A stretch of 64,000 nucleotides of DNA from JBEVJC01 sp040510375 (GTDB taxonomy: Bacteria; Bacteroidota; Bacteroidia; Chitinophagales; Chitinophagaceae), in NCBI GenBank assembly GCA_040510375.1, contig JBEVJC010000008.1, positions 186,001 through 250,000 of the forward strand. The letters run 5' to 3'. Below are positions 25,490 to 33,308 of this stretch, piece after piece (the first letter of the stretch is position 1; the number at the start of each line of letters is the position of its first letter). Both the position numbers and the translations under genes were made by a program. The notes beneath the pieces are model-generated. The model did no database searches. It was given only the letters and a program-made list of their open reading frames with translations, and was not told the origin of the DNA.

Positions 25490-26728
25490 TTAGCCCCTTT
25501 TTAGGCGTCCAGTACCCACTTCAGGTACTATTTTAGAGGATTTCCTGCTCCTTTTTCCATGAAGGTATTCCCCCAGGATGCTATGTCGCACGAAAAACTG
25601 ATAACTGAAAAGCGATGCCAGCACCGTTATAATCAGGACCAGCGGAAACCGCAGTACCGGAATAACCCCCAGGTAAATAAATAAAACCTGTAAACCCGCT
25701 ATCAATCCCAGGTGAACCAGGTACATCCAGTATGATGCATCCGAAATATATCTCCACTTCTCCCCTGCCGATGCAAAATATTTCAGGAAAAATCCGATTA
25801 CCCCATATACCATGAATACGATCTGGATGGCAGCAATGCCCTTGACCCAGCCAAGTATTTCCGTTTGGTGCAGGTAACCGCCATATTCAAGAACAAACAA
25901 GAGTATCGCAAGGCAGATCCCTGTGAGCAGGAATCCGTTCATATACTTAACGAACACTGAAAATGGTTCCGGCATTTTCTGCAACAGCCATCCGATTCCA
26001 AAAAACACTGCATAAAAAACAAGGAACACCGGCGCAGGCAGGATCCCAGTAGCAACATGCAGGTATAGTTCGGGCGACCAGAGCAACAGCAGCCAAACGG
26101 CCAGGATGGCGATCACGGTCATAACCGTATGATGACGCATAAAACCTGCGATACGTTTGATAAAACTTCCTGCAAAAACTGTCCGGTTCAACCTTGCACC
26201 ACCAATAGCCAGCACATAATAAATAATCAGGTAATAAAGGAACCAGAGATGCGCCATTCCGTTCCAGTGGAATAATTGTCGCCAGGCAAGTTGAAGCGAA
26301 TTATTCCAGTCGCCCTGATTACCCTGGCTATACTTAAACACGAGGAACGGAAAAAGGGTAAATGGAAGGATCAGTACCAGGCTCACTACAAAGGGAACCA
26401 GGATACGTTTGATACGGTGATTGATGAATGCCCGTTCACCTGTTTTATATAATAACAAACGGCAGAAATATCCACCAATCAGGAAAAATAACGGCATCCG
26501 GAATGAATGGATGAACAGGTATACGAAATCGAACGACCAGTGATGAAACTGATCGTCATATGGCCATGTGGGTAACGGATTCACACGGTATGCAATGAGC
26601 GAATGAAAAAGTATTCCAAGCAACATGGCCACGGCACGTAATGCATCGATGCCTGAAAGTCGCGCCCCGCCCGTGGTTGCGCCGGTTTCCGCAACAATTG
26701 TATTCACCGGTTGTGTTGGATTGGACAT
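25490..26728 (-). CDS. Acyltransferase family 3 membrane protein (MdoC/OpgC-like)
   Basis: 412 residues from the ATG at 26728, 5 bases after the methyltransferase stop; a GTG at 26749 would overlap that gene and is not favoured. The sequence has 'RLSGIDALRAVAMLLGILFHSLIAY' (His in first helix), 'FIHSFRMPLFFLIGGYFCRLLL' and 'HWNGMAHLWFLYYLIIYY', the pattern of glucan-succinyl transferase MdoC/OpgC within the acyltransferase-3 family. About ten helices are visible. It probably adds an acyl or succinyl group to the EPS or its lipid-linked precursor. It is the last gene before the large esterase, so acyl addition and possible acyl removal are encoded side by side. Confidence 0.83.
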   Translation of the reverse strand: MSNPTQPVNTIVAETGATTGGARLSGIDALRAVAMLLGILFHSLIAYRVNPLPTWPYDDQFHHWSFDFVYLFIHSFRMPLFFLIGGYFCRLLLYKTGERAFINHRIKRILVPFVVSLVLILPFTLFPFLVFKYSQGNQGDWNNSLQLAWRQLFHWNGMAHLWFLYYLIIYYVLAIGGARLNRTVFAGSFIKRIAGFMRHHTVMTVIAILAVWLLLLWSPELYLHVATGILPAPVFLVFYAVFFGIGWLLQKMPEPFSVFVKYMNGFLLTGICLAILLFVLEYGGYLHQTEILGWVKGIAAIQIVFMVYGVIGFFLKYFASAGEKWRYISDASYWMYLVHLGLIAGLQVLFIYLGVIPVLRFPLVLIITVLASLFSYQFFVRHSILGEYLHGKRSRKSSKIVPEVGTGRLKRG

Positions 26729-26733
26729 ACCGG

Positions 26734-27480
26734 TTATTTTTTCTGCCACACGGTTACAAAACCTCCCGTAAAACTATACGGAAGTTTTTCCGCCAGTGCA
26801 CAGTCCCACTTTTGCAGGATCCTGAATTTTTTCGTAAAGAATGAAAAAGGAAAAACATCTTCAATGAAATTGGTTTTTCCGAACTTGACAATGCGGAACT
26901 GGTTATCGGAAGCAAGGGTTTCCAATGCCGGCCTTGTAAAAAACTGGATATGGGTCAGGTCGTCTGCATCTGACTGTGCCGTGGTGCCCTTGTATCCAAA
27001 CATACCTTTCATTTTTTTCACAAACTTCCAGACCCAGTTATTCTTTTGCTGCATACGGATCACCGGACGGGTAACAAACAGTTCACGCGGACCATTCCCG
27101 TTGGGTACCGTTACAATCAGGATCCCGTTATCGTGGATCGACTCATGCAGGACCTTTAATAATTTTTCCGGATGGTTAAGATGTTCGAGTACTTCACTGC
27201 AAATGACAGCATGATATTTTTGTCCGTCTGCTACCAGTTTCTCCGCACTTACCACTTCAAAACTGACATTGGGAAGCGTATTGAGCGACCGGGCTTTTTC
27301 AATTGTTTTTTCGCTGATGTCTACACCTTTTACCTTAAAACCGCGGGCACCAAGGCTGCGTGAAATAACGCCATTGCCACAGCCCACATCCAGCACTTCC
27401 GCATTTTTGGGAAGGTTGTCGTTCAGGACCTGTGTTATAAAGTCCAGGCGTTTGATATCTGCTATACGTGTAAATTCCAT
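26734..27480 (-). CDS. Class I SAM-dependent methyltransferase
   Basis: 248 residues, soluble. Motif I is 'VLDVGCGNGVISRSLG' (~35), followed by 'VKGVDISEKTIEKAR' (acidic residue for the SAM ribose), 'FEVVSAEKL', 'HAVICSEVLEHLNHPEKLL' and 'GILIVTVPNGNGPRE'. This is the UbiG/Methyltransf_11-type fold used for many small molecules, including O-methylation of sugars. The EPS context suggests methylation of a sugar or nucleotide sugar. The acceptor cannot be read from sequence. It lies 16 bp after the GT4 gene. Confidence 0.82.
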   Translation of the reverse strand: MEFTRIADIKRLDFITQVLNDNLPKNAEVLDVGCGNGVISRSLGARGFKVKGVDISEKTIEKARSLNTLPNVSFEVVSAEKLVADGQKYHAVICSEVLEHLNHPEKLLKVLHESIHDNGILIVTVPNGNGPRELFVTRPVIRMQQKNNWVWKFVKKMKGMFGYKGTTAQSDADDLTHIQFFTRPALETLASDNQFRIVKFGKTNFIEDVFPFSFFTKKFRILQKWDCALAEKLPYSFTGGFVTVWQKK

Positions 27481-27496
27481 AATTAAAATTGACTGG

Positions 27497-28675
27497 TCAG
27501 CGTTTGTTGGTTAGCACATCCCGATAGATCCCTTCTATTTCCCTTGTCATATTTGCGGCGTTATAAGTTGAATCAACCGTGGCCATTGCCCTTTTCTGCA
27601 ATTGCTCCCTCAACGGCGCATTATTACTGAGATCTACAATTGCGGTGGCCAGGTCCTGTACCAGGTTTTCAGTATTTACCAGCCACCCGTTTTCACCATG
27701 TGTTACTACTTCCCTGGAACCATCCACGCGGGTAGCGATTACTGTTTTACCCATCGACATTGCCTCCAGAAGCCCGATGGGCAGGCCTTCCCAAAGGGAT
27801 GGCAGCACAAATATATCGGCCGCAGCCAGTACATCGGGAACATCCTGCCGGAATGTTTCCAGTGTAACCTGTTTTTCCAGGCCGGCACTGCGGATTAATT
27901 GTATTGCCTCCTGCTTCTGATCGCCGTCGCCCACCATCAGCAGGTGAAGTCCGGGCCTTTGAACCAGCGCTTTCTGAAATGCACTGATCAGGGCAAGCGG
28001 TTGTTTATGTGAAGTAAACCGGGCGATAAACAGCAGCAGCATTACATCAGGTGAAATGCCAAGTTCTTTCCTGATATCCCTGAATTGCCGGGAAGGATTA
28101 AATTTTTTCTGGTCGATCCCATTATTGACGATTACTGAGCGGAAAGATGGAATGAATTCCCTGCCCGATTGCTGGTTGGATGCAGAAACCGATATATTCA
28201 GTGTTGAGCGACCTGTCAGGTATTTTTCCCCCAGTATCCGGACACGGCGAACCAGCGGTTGCTGATCCTGGTGGAACGACCAGCCATGTACCGTGTAGAT
28301 CACCGGCAGACCGAGCGATCTTGCTGCCCAGAGTACATTGGAATTAGCCCTTGTGCCATGTGCATGCAGGAGATCGATCTGCCTGCTTTTTATAAAACGT
28401 TTTACCTCCCGCCATTTGCTGATATCGAATGGCCGGGTGGTATGGATTATATGGTTTTCAATTCCCAGACTATTCAGCCGGTCGATCATGGGTCCGTCTG
28501 TAAACGAAAGTACCACCGGTTCAAATAATGAACGGTTAAGGTTTTCTACCAGGCTCAGCAGGTGCGACTCGCCACCGCCGATTTGTCCCTGGCGGATGCA
28601 TTCAAGTACCCTGACAGGTTTTTCCTTTGTTACTGCAACGGGAACTGTTGGGTTATATGGTGCCGGCTGGTTCAT
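27497..28675 (-). CDS. Family 4 glycosyltransferase
   Basis: 392 residues, soluble GT-B fold. The acceptor half has 'RVLECIRQGQIGGGESHLLSLVENL' (glycine-rich loop) and 'DLLHAHGTRANSNVLWAARSLGLPVIYTVHG'. The donor half has 'LLLFIARFTSHKQPLALISAFQKAL', 'LLMVGDGDQKQEAIQLI' and 'ADIFVLPSLWEGLPIGLLEAMSMGKTVIAT', containing the E-x7-E motif that binds the nucleotide sugar in retaining GT4 enzymes. It likely adds one sugar to the EPS repeat unit. Its ATG overlaps the SDR stop codon (TAATG), so the two are translationally coupled. Confidence 0.88.
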   Translation of the reverse strand: MNQPAPYNPTVPVAVTKEKPVRVLECIRQGQIGGGESHLLSLVENLNRSLFEPVVLSFTDGPMIDRLNSLGIENHIIHTTRPFDISKWREVKRFIKSRQIDLLHAHGTRANSNVLWAARSLGLPVIYTVHGWSFHQDQQPLVRRVRILGEKYLTGRSTLNISVSASNQQSGREFIPSFRSVIVNNGIDQKKFNPSRQFRDIRKELGISPDVMLLLFIARFTSHKQPLALISAFQKALVQRPGLHLLMVGDGDQKQEAIQLIRSAGLEKQVTLETFRQDVPDVLAAADIFVLPSLWEGLPIGLLEAMSMGKTVIATRVDGSREVVTHGENGWLVNTENLVQDLATAIVDLSNNAPLREQLQKRAMATVDSTYNAANMTREIEGIYRDVLTNKR

Positions 28676-29328
28676 TAATTATAACCACCATCGATGGCTA
28701 TATCAGTTTTATTCAGGTTTACGTTATTGATCACCATGTCGATCACTTCAGTTACATTTTCGGCCTTGATAAATTCACCGTTCTGCATGTGCGATGCATG
28801 CCGGGCACGGAAATCATCCGTCATACCGTTGAACACCGGCGATCCTTCCACCAACCCGAGTGATATCATATTGAATCGGTGTTGGGGATATCCATTTGCA
28901 AGACTGAACATTAATCCGGTAAGTCCGGATTTTGCAGCAGCATAGGATGGATCATAACTTCCTTTACGTTTGGCAACAGATGAAATAAATACAACCGACG
29001 CTCCTGCCGATAGCCTGTTATTCAGTGCGGCAAGCAGCAGGACGGGCGTAACAAGGTTTACCTTCATCATTTTCAGGAAATGTTCTTCCGTGATATCTTT
29101 CACACCCATGGATGGATTTATTCCCTGGAGAAATACAATCCCGTCGATCTTTATATCGATCGAAGAAACAAAGGTTGTAATGGAACTGGTATCGTTGAAA
29201 TCCAGTCCCGGTACGGTTTCCGTGGCATTGCGATAAACCGGGATAAGATTATACCTGTTCTGGTAATCCCTGATAAAGGCTTTTGCCACAAAACTGTTGG
29301 CTCCAAAAAGAAGAATGTTTTTTTTCAT
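28675..29328 (-). CDS. Short-chain dehydrogenase/reductase (SDR)
   Basis: 217 residues from ATG at 29328 (a TTG three codons earlier is disregarded). The Rossmann start 'KKNILLFGANSFVAKAFIRDY' replaces the classical TGxxxGIG with GANSFVA. Later motifs fit the family: 'GIVFLQGIN' (NAG-like position), 'VVFISSVAKRKGSYDPSYAAAKSGLTGL' (catalytic Ser and YxxxK) and 'NMISLGLVEGSP'. The C-terminus 'TDIAIDGGYN' is the usual SDR ending. It is probably a cytoplasmic NAD(P)H-dependent enzyme acting on a sugar or other EPS precursor. It lies 9 bp after the FAD oxidoreductase, so the two may act in sequence. Confidence 0.82.
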   Translation of the reverse strand: MKKNILLFGANSFVAKAFIRDYQNRYNLIPVYRNATETVPGLDFNDTSSITTFVSSIDIKIDGIVFLQGINPSMGVKDITEEHFLKMMKVNLVTPVLLLAALNNRLSAGASVVFISSVAKRKGSYDPSYAAAKSGLTGLMFSLANGYPQHRFNMISLGLVEGSPVFNGMTDDFRARHASHMQNGEFIKAENVTEVIDMVINNVNLNKTDIAIDGGYN

Positions 29329-29337
29329 GCAGATCAA

Positions 29338-30444
29338 TTAAACCGACATGATAAATCGTTTCTTAAGCTTACGTCCCTGAATAATATGTTTGATCTCCAG
29401 TGCTACCTGGATACAGGTGGTTACTTTACCGGAAAGGATCGTAAAATAATTTTTCAGTCCATCGTATGTATACAGTTCAGTGATGCGGGCATCATCATCA
29501 TTTTCATAAACACTTCTTGTTACCTGGTTATATCCTGCCGGCTGGATGTTTTTAAGAAAGGGCATAAAATAAGATGACTTGTCATAAATGCCACCAGGTG
29601 CCACGAGGTCTTCACGCGTAAACTTTGTAGCAGGGAAGGCTGGTTTATCCAGGCTGATCTCAGTATGCAGCAACGATTCCTTTACATGATACAGAAGGAA
29701 TTCATTTCGCTGCATTCCTCTTGGCATCACACTGCAGAACGGACCGTCCATCACGGTCAGTCCGAACGCAGGCGAAGGATATTTAAAAACGGGGATCATC
29801 ACATCCTCATATAACAACCGCTTACGCGGAATGTCGAGGAAAGTATTTATCTGGTTGATGTTCGAATAAGTGCAGTTGAGCACCACATCATATTGTTTGG
29901 TACCGGTAGATAATTTTGCTTCAAATGTTTCGTCGGCCAGTTTGCGGAGGCCAATACATTTTGTGTTCAGGTATACGTTGATATTTGGATTATTGAGTTT
30001 CTTTTTCATGATCTTTTTGAGAAGCAGGTGATCATAAACCGGTTCGGGAACACGGAAGCAGGATTCCAGTGCAGACGGATTGAAAAGATTATCCGGCGGC
30101 ATTTCTTCATCAAATCCGATACCCACCCTTTCGCAGAACGCAAGGAACTGGCCGGTATTGGTTTTACTGCCTTCTTTTGCAATTGCATAATAATTGGGAA
30201 ACTGGTATACAACTGCACTGCCGAAATGGAACAGGAAAGAAAGTAATCCTTCAATGCTTTGTTCGGCAGTTTCAATACTACGCAGGTAGTGATAACCCAG
30301 GTGTATGCGGTTATGGTTGACCCGGGACGCCATTTTAAGGATGTCATTTTCCGATTCTACCAGGTCGACCTGGACGTCTTTATCGGCCAGGAGTGCTGCG
30401 GCGGAGCTTCCGAAAATGCCACCGCCGATTATTAATACCTTCAT
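29338..30444 (-). CDS. FAD-dependent oxidoreductase (DAO family)
   Basis: 368 residues. The N-terminus 'KVLIIGGGIFGSSAAALLADKDVQVDLVESENDI' is a complete dinucleotide-binding GxGxxG...E motif, and 'ASRVNHNRIHLGYHYLRS' is the second conserved block of D-amino-acid-oxidase-like enzymes found in polysaccharide loci. The C-terminal block is 'YFTILSGKVTTCIQVALEI', with the G-K-x-T pattern before the last helix. There is no signal peptide, so it is cytoplasmic. Substrate unknown: it could oxidise a sugar amine or alcohol, or reduce a precursor together with the SDR that follows. Confidence 0.78.
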   Translation of the reverse strand: MKVLIIGGGIFGSSAAALLADKDVQVDLVESENDILKMASRVNHNRIHLGYHYLRSIETAEQSIEGLLSFLFHFGSAVVYQFPNYYAIAKEGSKTNTGQFLAFCERVGIGFDEEMPPDNLFNPSALESCFRVPEPVYDHLLLKKIMKKKLNNPNINVYLNTKCIGLRKLADETFEAKLSTGTKQYDVVLNCTYSNINQINTFLDIPRKRLLYEDVMIPVFKYPSPAFGLTVMDGPFCSVMPRGMQRNEFLLYHVKESLLHTEISLDKPAFPATKFTREDLVAPGGIYDKSSYFMPFLKNIQPAGYNQVTRSVYENDDDARITELYTYDGLKNYFTILSGKVTTCIQVALEIKHIIQGRKLKKRFIMSV

Positions 30445-30481
30445 TTTAGTTATTTGGTTTACAATCGATCCGGAATCCTGT

Positions 30482-31387
30482 TTATACCGGAGAATATTTG
30501 GACGCAGTCAGGTTCCAGGTCACACCTTTAATAAAGGATTTCAGGTGCTGGAATTGCTTTTTTGCTGCAAATGTGATAATTGACTTGGGCGCCGTAAAGA
30601 AAGTGAAAAAGCTGATGAATACGAAGAACTGGAGGAAATTAGTATTCCGCCGCATATACAGGATGCGGTTGCGGGTATGGAAATATACCTTGATCGCGCT
30701 TTTTTTTCCCATGGTGATGGACTCTTTATGGAATATAAGGCCTTTTGCCTGGTAGTAAATTTTATAACCCGCCCTGATGATCCGGCTGCTCCAGTCCCAC
30801 TCTTCGTAGTAAATAAAAAATTTCTCGGGAAACATTCCCACTTTTTCGATCACTTCCCGTTTAACCAGCATGGCACAGGCATGGGCTCCGTGGGTGAAAC
30901 CGGACTGGTCGTGCTGGCCCTTGTCTTCTTCCAGGGTACCCACAGCAGTTGTGCGGCCCGTAAATACATTGATCGGGTGAAAACCGGCATACTGGATCAC
31001 TTCCGGGTTGTGGTGGAACCTGATCTTGGGACAGGTTACCCCGATGGTCGGATCCTGGGAGAAAGGTTCCAGCAGGTCCTCCAGCAAGGAAGGAGTTACT
31101 TCCGTGTCATTATTGACGATAAAGATATAATCGCCCTTGAGGTGCCTCATTCCCCAGTTGTTGCCCCCACTGAAACCTAGATTGGTCTCGCTGCGGAGCA
31201 CACGCGTATTGGGATAATTTCCACTATTGATCCGGTTGGTAGGGTCAACAGCTGATCCCATATCACATACGAGGATCTCATAATTTTTGTAAGTAAAATT
31301 CCGGGTAGATTCCAGGAACTCGCAGGTGATGTCCACCTGGTTCCAATTGAGTGTAACAATGGAAATCAATGGTTGCTCAGTCAACAT
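30482..31387 (-). CDS. Family 2 glycosyltransferase (rhamnosyltransferase/WbbL-like)
   Basis: 301 residues. The GT-A domain shows 'LISIVTLNWNQVDITCEFLES', 'ILVCDMGSAVDP', 'ETNLGFSGGNNWGMRHLKGDYIFIVNNDTEVTPSLLE' (NND in the DxD position) and 'FFIYYEEWDWSSRIIRAGYKIYY' (acid-rich catalytic motif). One hydrophobic stretch, 'FFVFISFFTFFTAP', lies near residue 255. This layout is that of WbbL-type rhamnosyl- and related transferases, which act early on lipid-linked sugars. In this operon it probably adds a sugar soon after the priming transferase, whose gene precedes it by 40 bp. Confidence 0.86.
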   Translation of the reverse strand: MLTEQPLISIVTLNWNQVDITCEFLESTRNFTYKNYEILVCDMGSAVDPTNRINSGNYPNTRVLRSETNLGFSGGNNWGMRHLKGDYIFIVNNDTEVTPSLLEDLLEPFSQDPTIGVTCPKIRFHHNPEVIQYAGFHPINVFTGRTTAVGTLEEDKGQHDQSGFTHGAHACAMLVKREVIEKVGMFPEKFFIYYEEWDWSSRIIRAGYKIYYQAKGLIFHKESITMGKKSAIKVYFHTRNRILYMRRNTNFLQFFVFISFFTFFTAPKSIITFAAKKQFQHLKSFIKGVTWNLTASKYSPV

Positions 31388-31427
31388 TGCAAAGGTTTAA
31401 GATTGGTACGAATTAGGTCGAAGCGGG

Positions 31428-32576
31428 TCAGGCGTCAGATTTCTGTAACAGGGCACCGGGTGTATTGGCCATTATCCAGAAATCGTAGGCAACGCTATGT
31501 TTACGGGCATAAGTAATATCAAGTTTGATCCTTTCTTCTGCAGACATATTTTCACGTCCCCTTTTTTTAATCTGCCAGAGACCGGTAATACCAGCAGGTG
31601 CCATAAAACGTTCAACCGATTCATTGGTGGTGAGCGTTGATGCTTCATAAAGGGGTAAAGGCCGGTTTCCTACAAAAGACATATCACCCTTTAATACATT
31701 AAAGAACTGGGGGATTTCGTCGAGACTTGTCTTGCGCAAAATCCTGCCGATGCGTGTCACCCTTGGATCATTGCTGATTTTCAGGAACTGTGCGCCAAAG
31801 GTATTGTCTTGTGTATACTGGTTAAGATGTGCCACTTCCTGGATCCTGGTGTCTGCATCTGCCACCATGGTACGGAACTTGTAAAATTTGAAAACGCGGA
31901 AACCCTTTCCGGCCCTTGGGGCTGCATAAATGATCGGTCCTCTTGATTCAAGCCTGATTGCCAGGGAAACGAGAAGGAACAGGGGGCTCAGGCAGATGAT
32001 GGCACCGGTTGCCAGCACAATATCAATTGTTCTTTTAATCGGAGCGAAATCCCTGATCTGTTGGGGAAAATTTTTATTCAGTCCGTTCCAGCTTACGGTC
32101 AGTTTGTGCTGGCGGCTCTTGATTTTTTTCAGGAACTCCACCTTGCGGGCATAATCGATCCGGGAACTCTGGATACTTACCACTTCGTCCACCAACTGGT
32201 TCTGTTTAAGGAAAATGATGGCTGATGCATCCAGTTTCAGTTCATTATAAATGATCACCGTTTTGGCGAGGGAGGCCTGGTCTTTCAGGAACAGGCAAAA
32301 CTTGCTGGCGCCGGAACGGTTCCAGGGCATATCAATAAAGATGACATCCGGTGCATCGTTCTTCCTGAAATTCATAATCAGCCTTCTTGCCTCTTCAAAA
32401 GTGTCGGTAAAAATGCCGTCGGGAAAAAAACGATGCAGGGCTTCACTGGAAGTGGAGTCGGAACTTATATAGAAGTATTTATGTTCTGCCTTCCGGTTTT
32501 CGAACGACTGCGCCTCAGACCTGCCATACTGGACGGCAGGAATGGAAGTGGTGGTCGGGTAAGAGTCTACAAACAT
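31428..32576 (-). CDS. Priming sugar transferase (polyprenyl-phosphate sugar-1-P transferase) with receiver-like N-terminus
   Basis: 382 residues. The C-terminal half is a bacterial sugar transferase: a membrane segment near 185-205 (IDIVLATGAIICLSPLFLLVSLAI), 'YKFRTMVADADTR', 'DPRVTRIGRILRKTSLDEIPQFFNVLKGDMSFVGNRPLP' and 'GITGLWQI'. It should move a sugar-1-phosphate onto undecaprenyl phosphate to start the EPS unit. Instead of the four-helix N-terminus of WcaJ/WbaP, residues ~30-150 read like a receiver fold: 'DVIFIDMPW' in the phospho-Asp position, 'KTVIIYNEL', and alternating hydrophobic strands. The gene lies 27 bp after a free-standing receiver protein. Sensing through this domain is inference. 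Confidence 0.85.
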   Translation of the reverse strand: MFVDSYPTTTSIPAVQYGRSEAQSFENRKAEHKYFYISSDSTSSEALHRFFPDGIFTDTFEEARRLIMNFRKNDAPDVIFIDMPWNRSGASKFCLFLKDQASLAKTVIIYNELKLDASAIIFLKQNQLVDEVVSIQSSRIDYARKVEFLKKIKSRQHKLTVSWNGLNKNFPQQIRDFAPIKRTIDIVLATGAIICLSPLFLLVSLAIRLESRGPIIYAAPRAGKGFRVFKFYKFRTMVADADTRIQEVAHLNQYTQDNTFGAQFLKISNDPRVTRIGRILRKTSLDEIPQFFNVLKGDMSFVGNRPLPLYEASTLTTNESVERFMAPAGITGLWQIKKRGRENMSAEERIKLDITYARKHSVAYDFWIMANTPGALLQKSDA

Positions 32577-32603
32577 TGCAAAAGTGTTAAGTTACGGTTC
32601 GGT

Positions 32604-32978
32604 TTAAATCAGTGTTTTAGCAAACAACTCTTCGGCTTTTCTTAATATGTCCAATGGACTGAAAGGCTTGTGGATCAATGTTAAAGCCGGTCCTCCGGAT
32701 TTTGAATTTTGCAATGAGCTTTCCTTGTCGCTCGTCAGAATATAGATTGGCAAGTCCTGGTAAAGACCACTCGTTTGTACGTGTTGAATGAAATCCCAGT
32801 TTTCCTGGGTGTGGTAGTCAACATCGATGATGATCAGGTCGATCCGGACCCTTTTCAGTTCTATCATTCCCTGATAAATATCACCCACCGGAACAACTTT
32901 GTAACTCCGGGAGAGAACCGTATCAAGAAGATAGTTCATCGATCGATTGCCACTGATGGTCAAAATGCTACTTCGCAT
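32604..32978 (-). CDS. Stand-alone response-regulator receiver domain, atypical
   Basis: 124 residues, a single receiver domain with no output domain. The phospho-acceptor position is present (IIIDVD, Asp52), as are the switch Thr82 (YILTSD) and Lys104 (IHKPFSP). The acidic pair that normally binds Mg2+ near residues 9-10 is absent (ILTISGN). Phosphorylation may therefore be impaired or magnesium-independent. It is the first gene of the EPS operon, so it probably acts on EPS production, possibly by contacting the receiver-like N-terminus of the next gene product. No histidine kinase gene is in the window. Confidence 0.83.
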   Translation of the reverse strand: MRSSILTISGNRSMNYLLDTVLSRSYKVVPVGDIYQGMIELKRVRIDLIIIDVDYHTQENWDFIQHVQTSGLYQDLPIYILTSDKESSLQNSKSGGPALTLIHKPFSPLDILRKAEELFAKTLI

Positions 32979-33202
32979 ACTTACAATGATTACGTTTGAA
33001 AAATAACTAAACAGTCTCCTGTTTTGTAATCAAGGAAAATTGGAGTAAGTACTGAACTGGTGGCAACTCCACGATTAGCACTCTGATTTCGTTCAAGGGA
33101 TGTGGAAGAAAAACTGAATCGTGTAGATTTAGGTGGGCTTCACAGGAATGACTTTGTATTCCAGATAGTGGATCAATCTTTCAATTGATGCTCTAAAGTA
33201 TA

Positions 33203-33233
33203 CAAATAAATCGAAAGAAGAAAAATTTGCGAA
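33203..33233 (-). promoter_or_regulatory. Candidate promoter of the minus-strand EPS operon
   Basis: Read on the minus strand: TTCG (33233-33230), 19 bases, TTTATTTG (33210-33203). The spacing matches TTTG-N19-TAnnTTTG exactly, with one mismatch in the -7 box and one in the -33 box. Confidence 0.42.
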
Positions 33234-33234
33234 A

Positions 33235-33250
33235 GTATTTTTAAAAATAC
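33235..33250. repeat. Perfect 16-bp palindrome next to the EPS promoter
   Basis: GTATTTTTAAAAATAC reads the same on both strands. It ends one base upstream of the putative -33 box and lies 59 bp after the stop codon of the preceding gene (33309). It could be an operator or part of a terminator for the upstream EEP gene; the lack of a GC core argues against a terminator. Confidence 0.6.
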
Positions 33251-33308
33251 CACGAACAGGGGACACTTATATTAACTGTTTAAGGCTTATACAACTATAA
33301 GGGTATTT

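Larger units (their letters stand above)
32979..33308. other. 330-bp region upstream of the EPS operon
   Basis: No gene is supported. On the minus strand it holds the probable EPS promoter (33203-33233), an abutting palindrome (33235-33250), and then about 220 bases of leader before the ATG at 32978. The leader shows no riboswitch pattern that I recognise. Confidence 0.5.
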
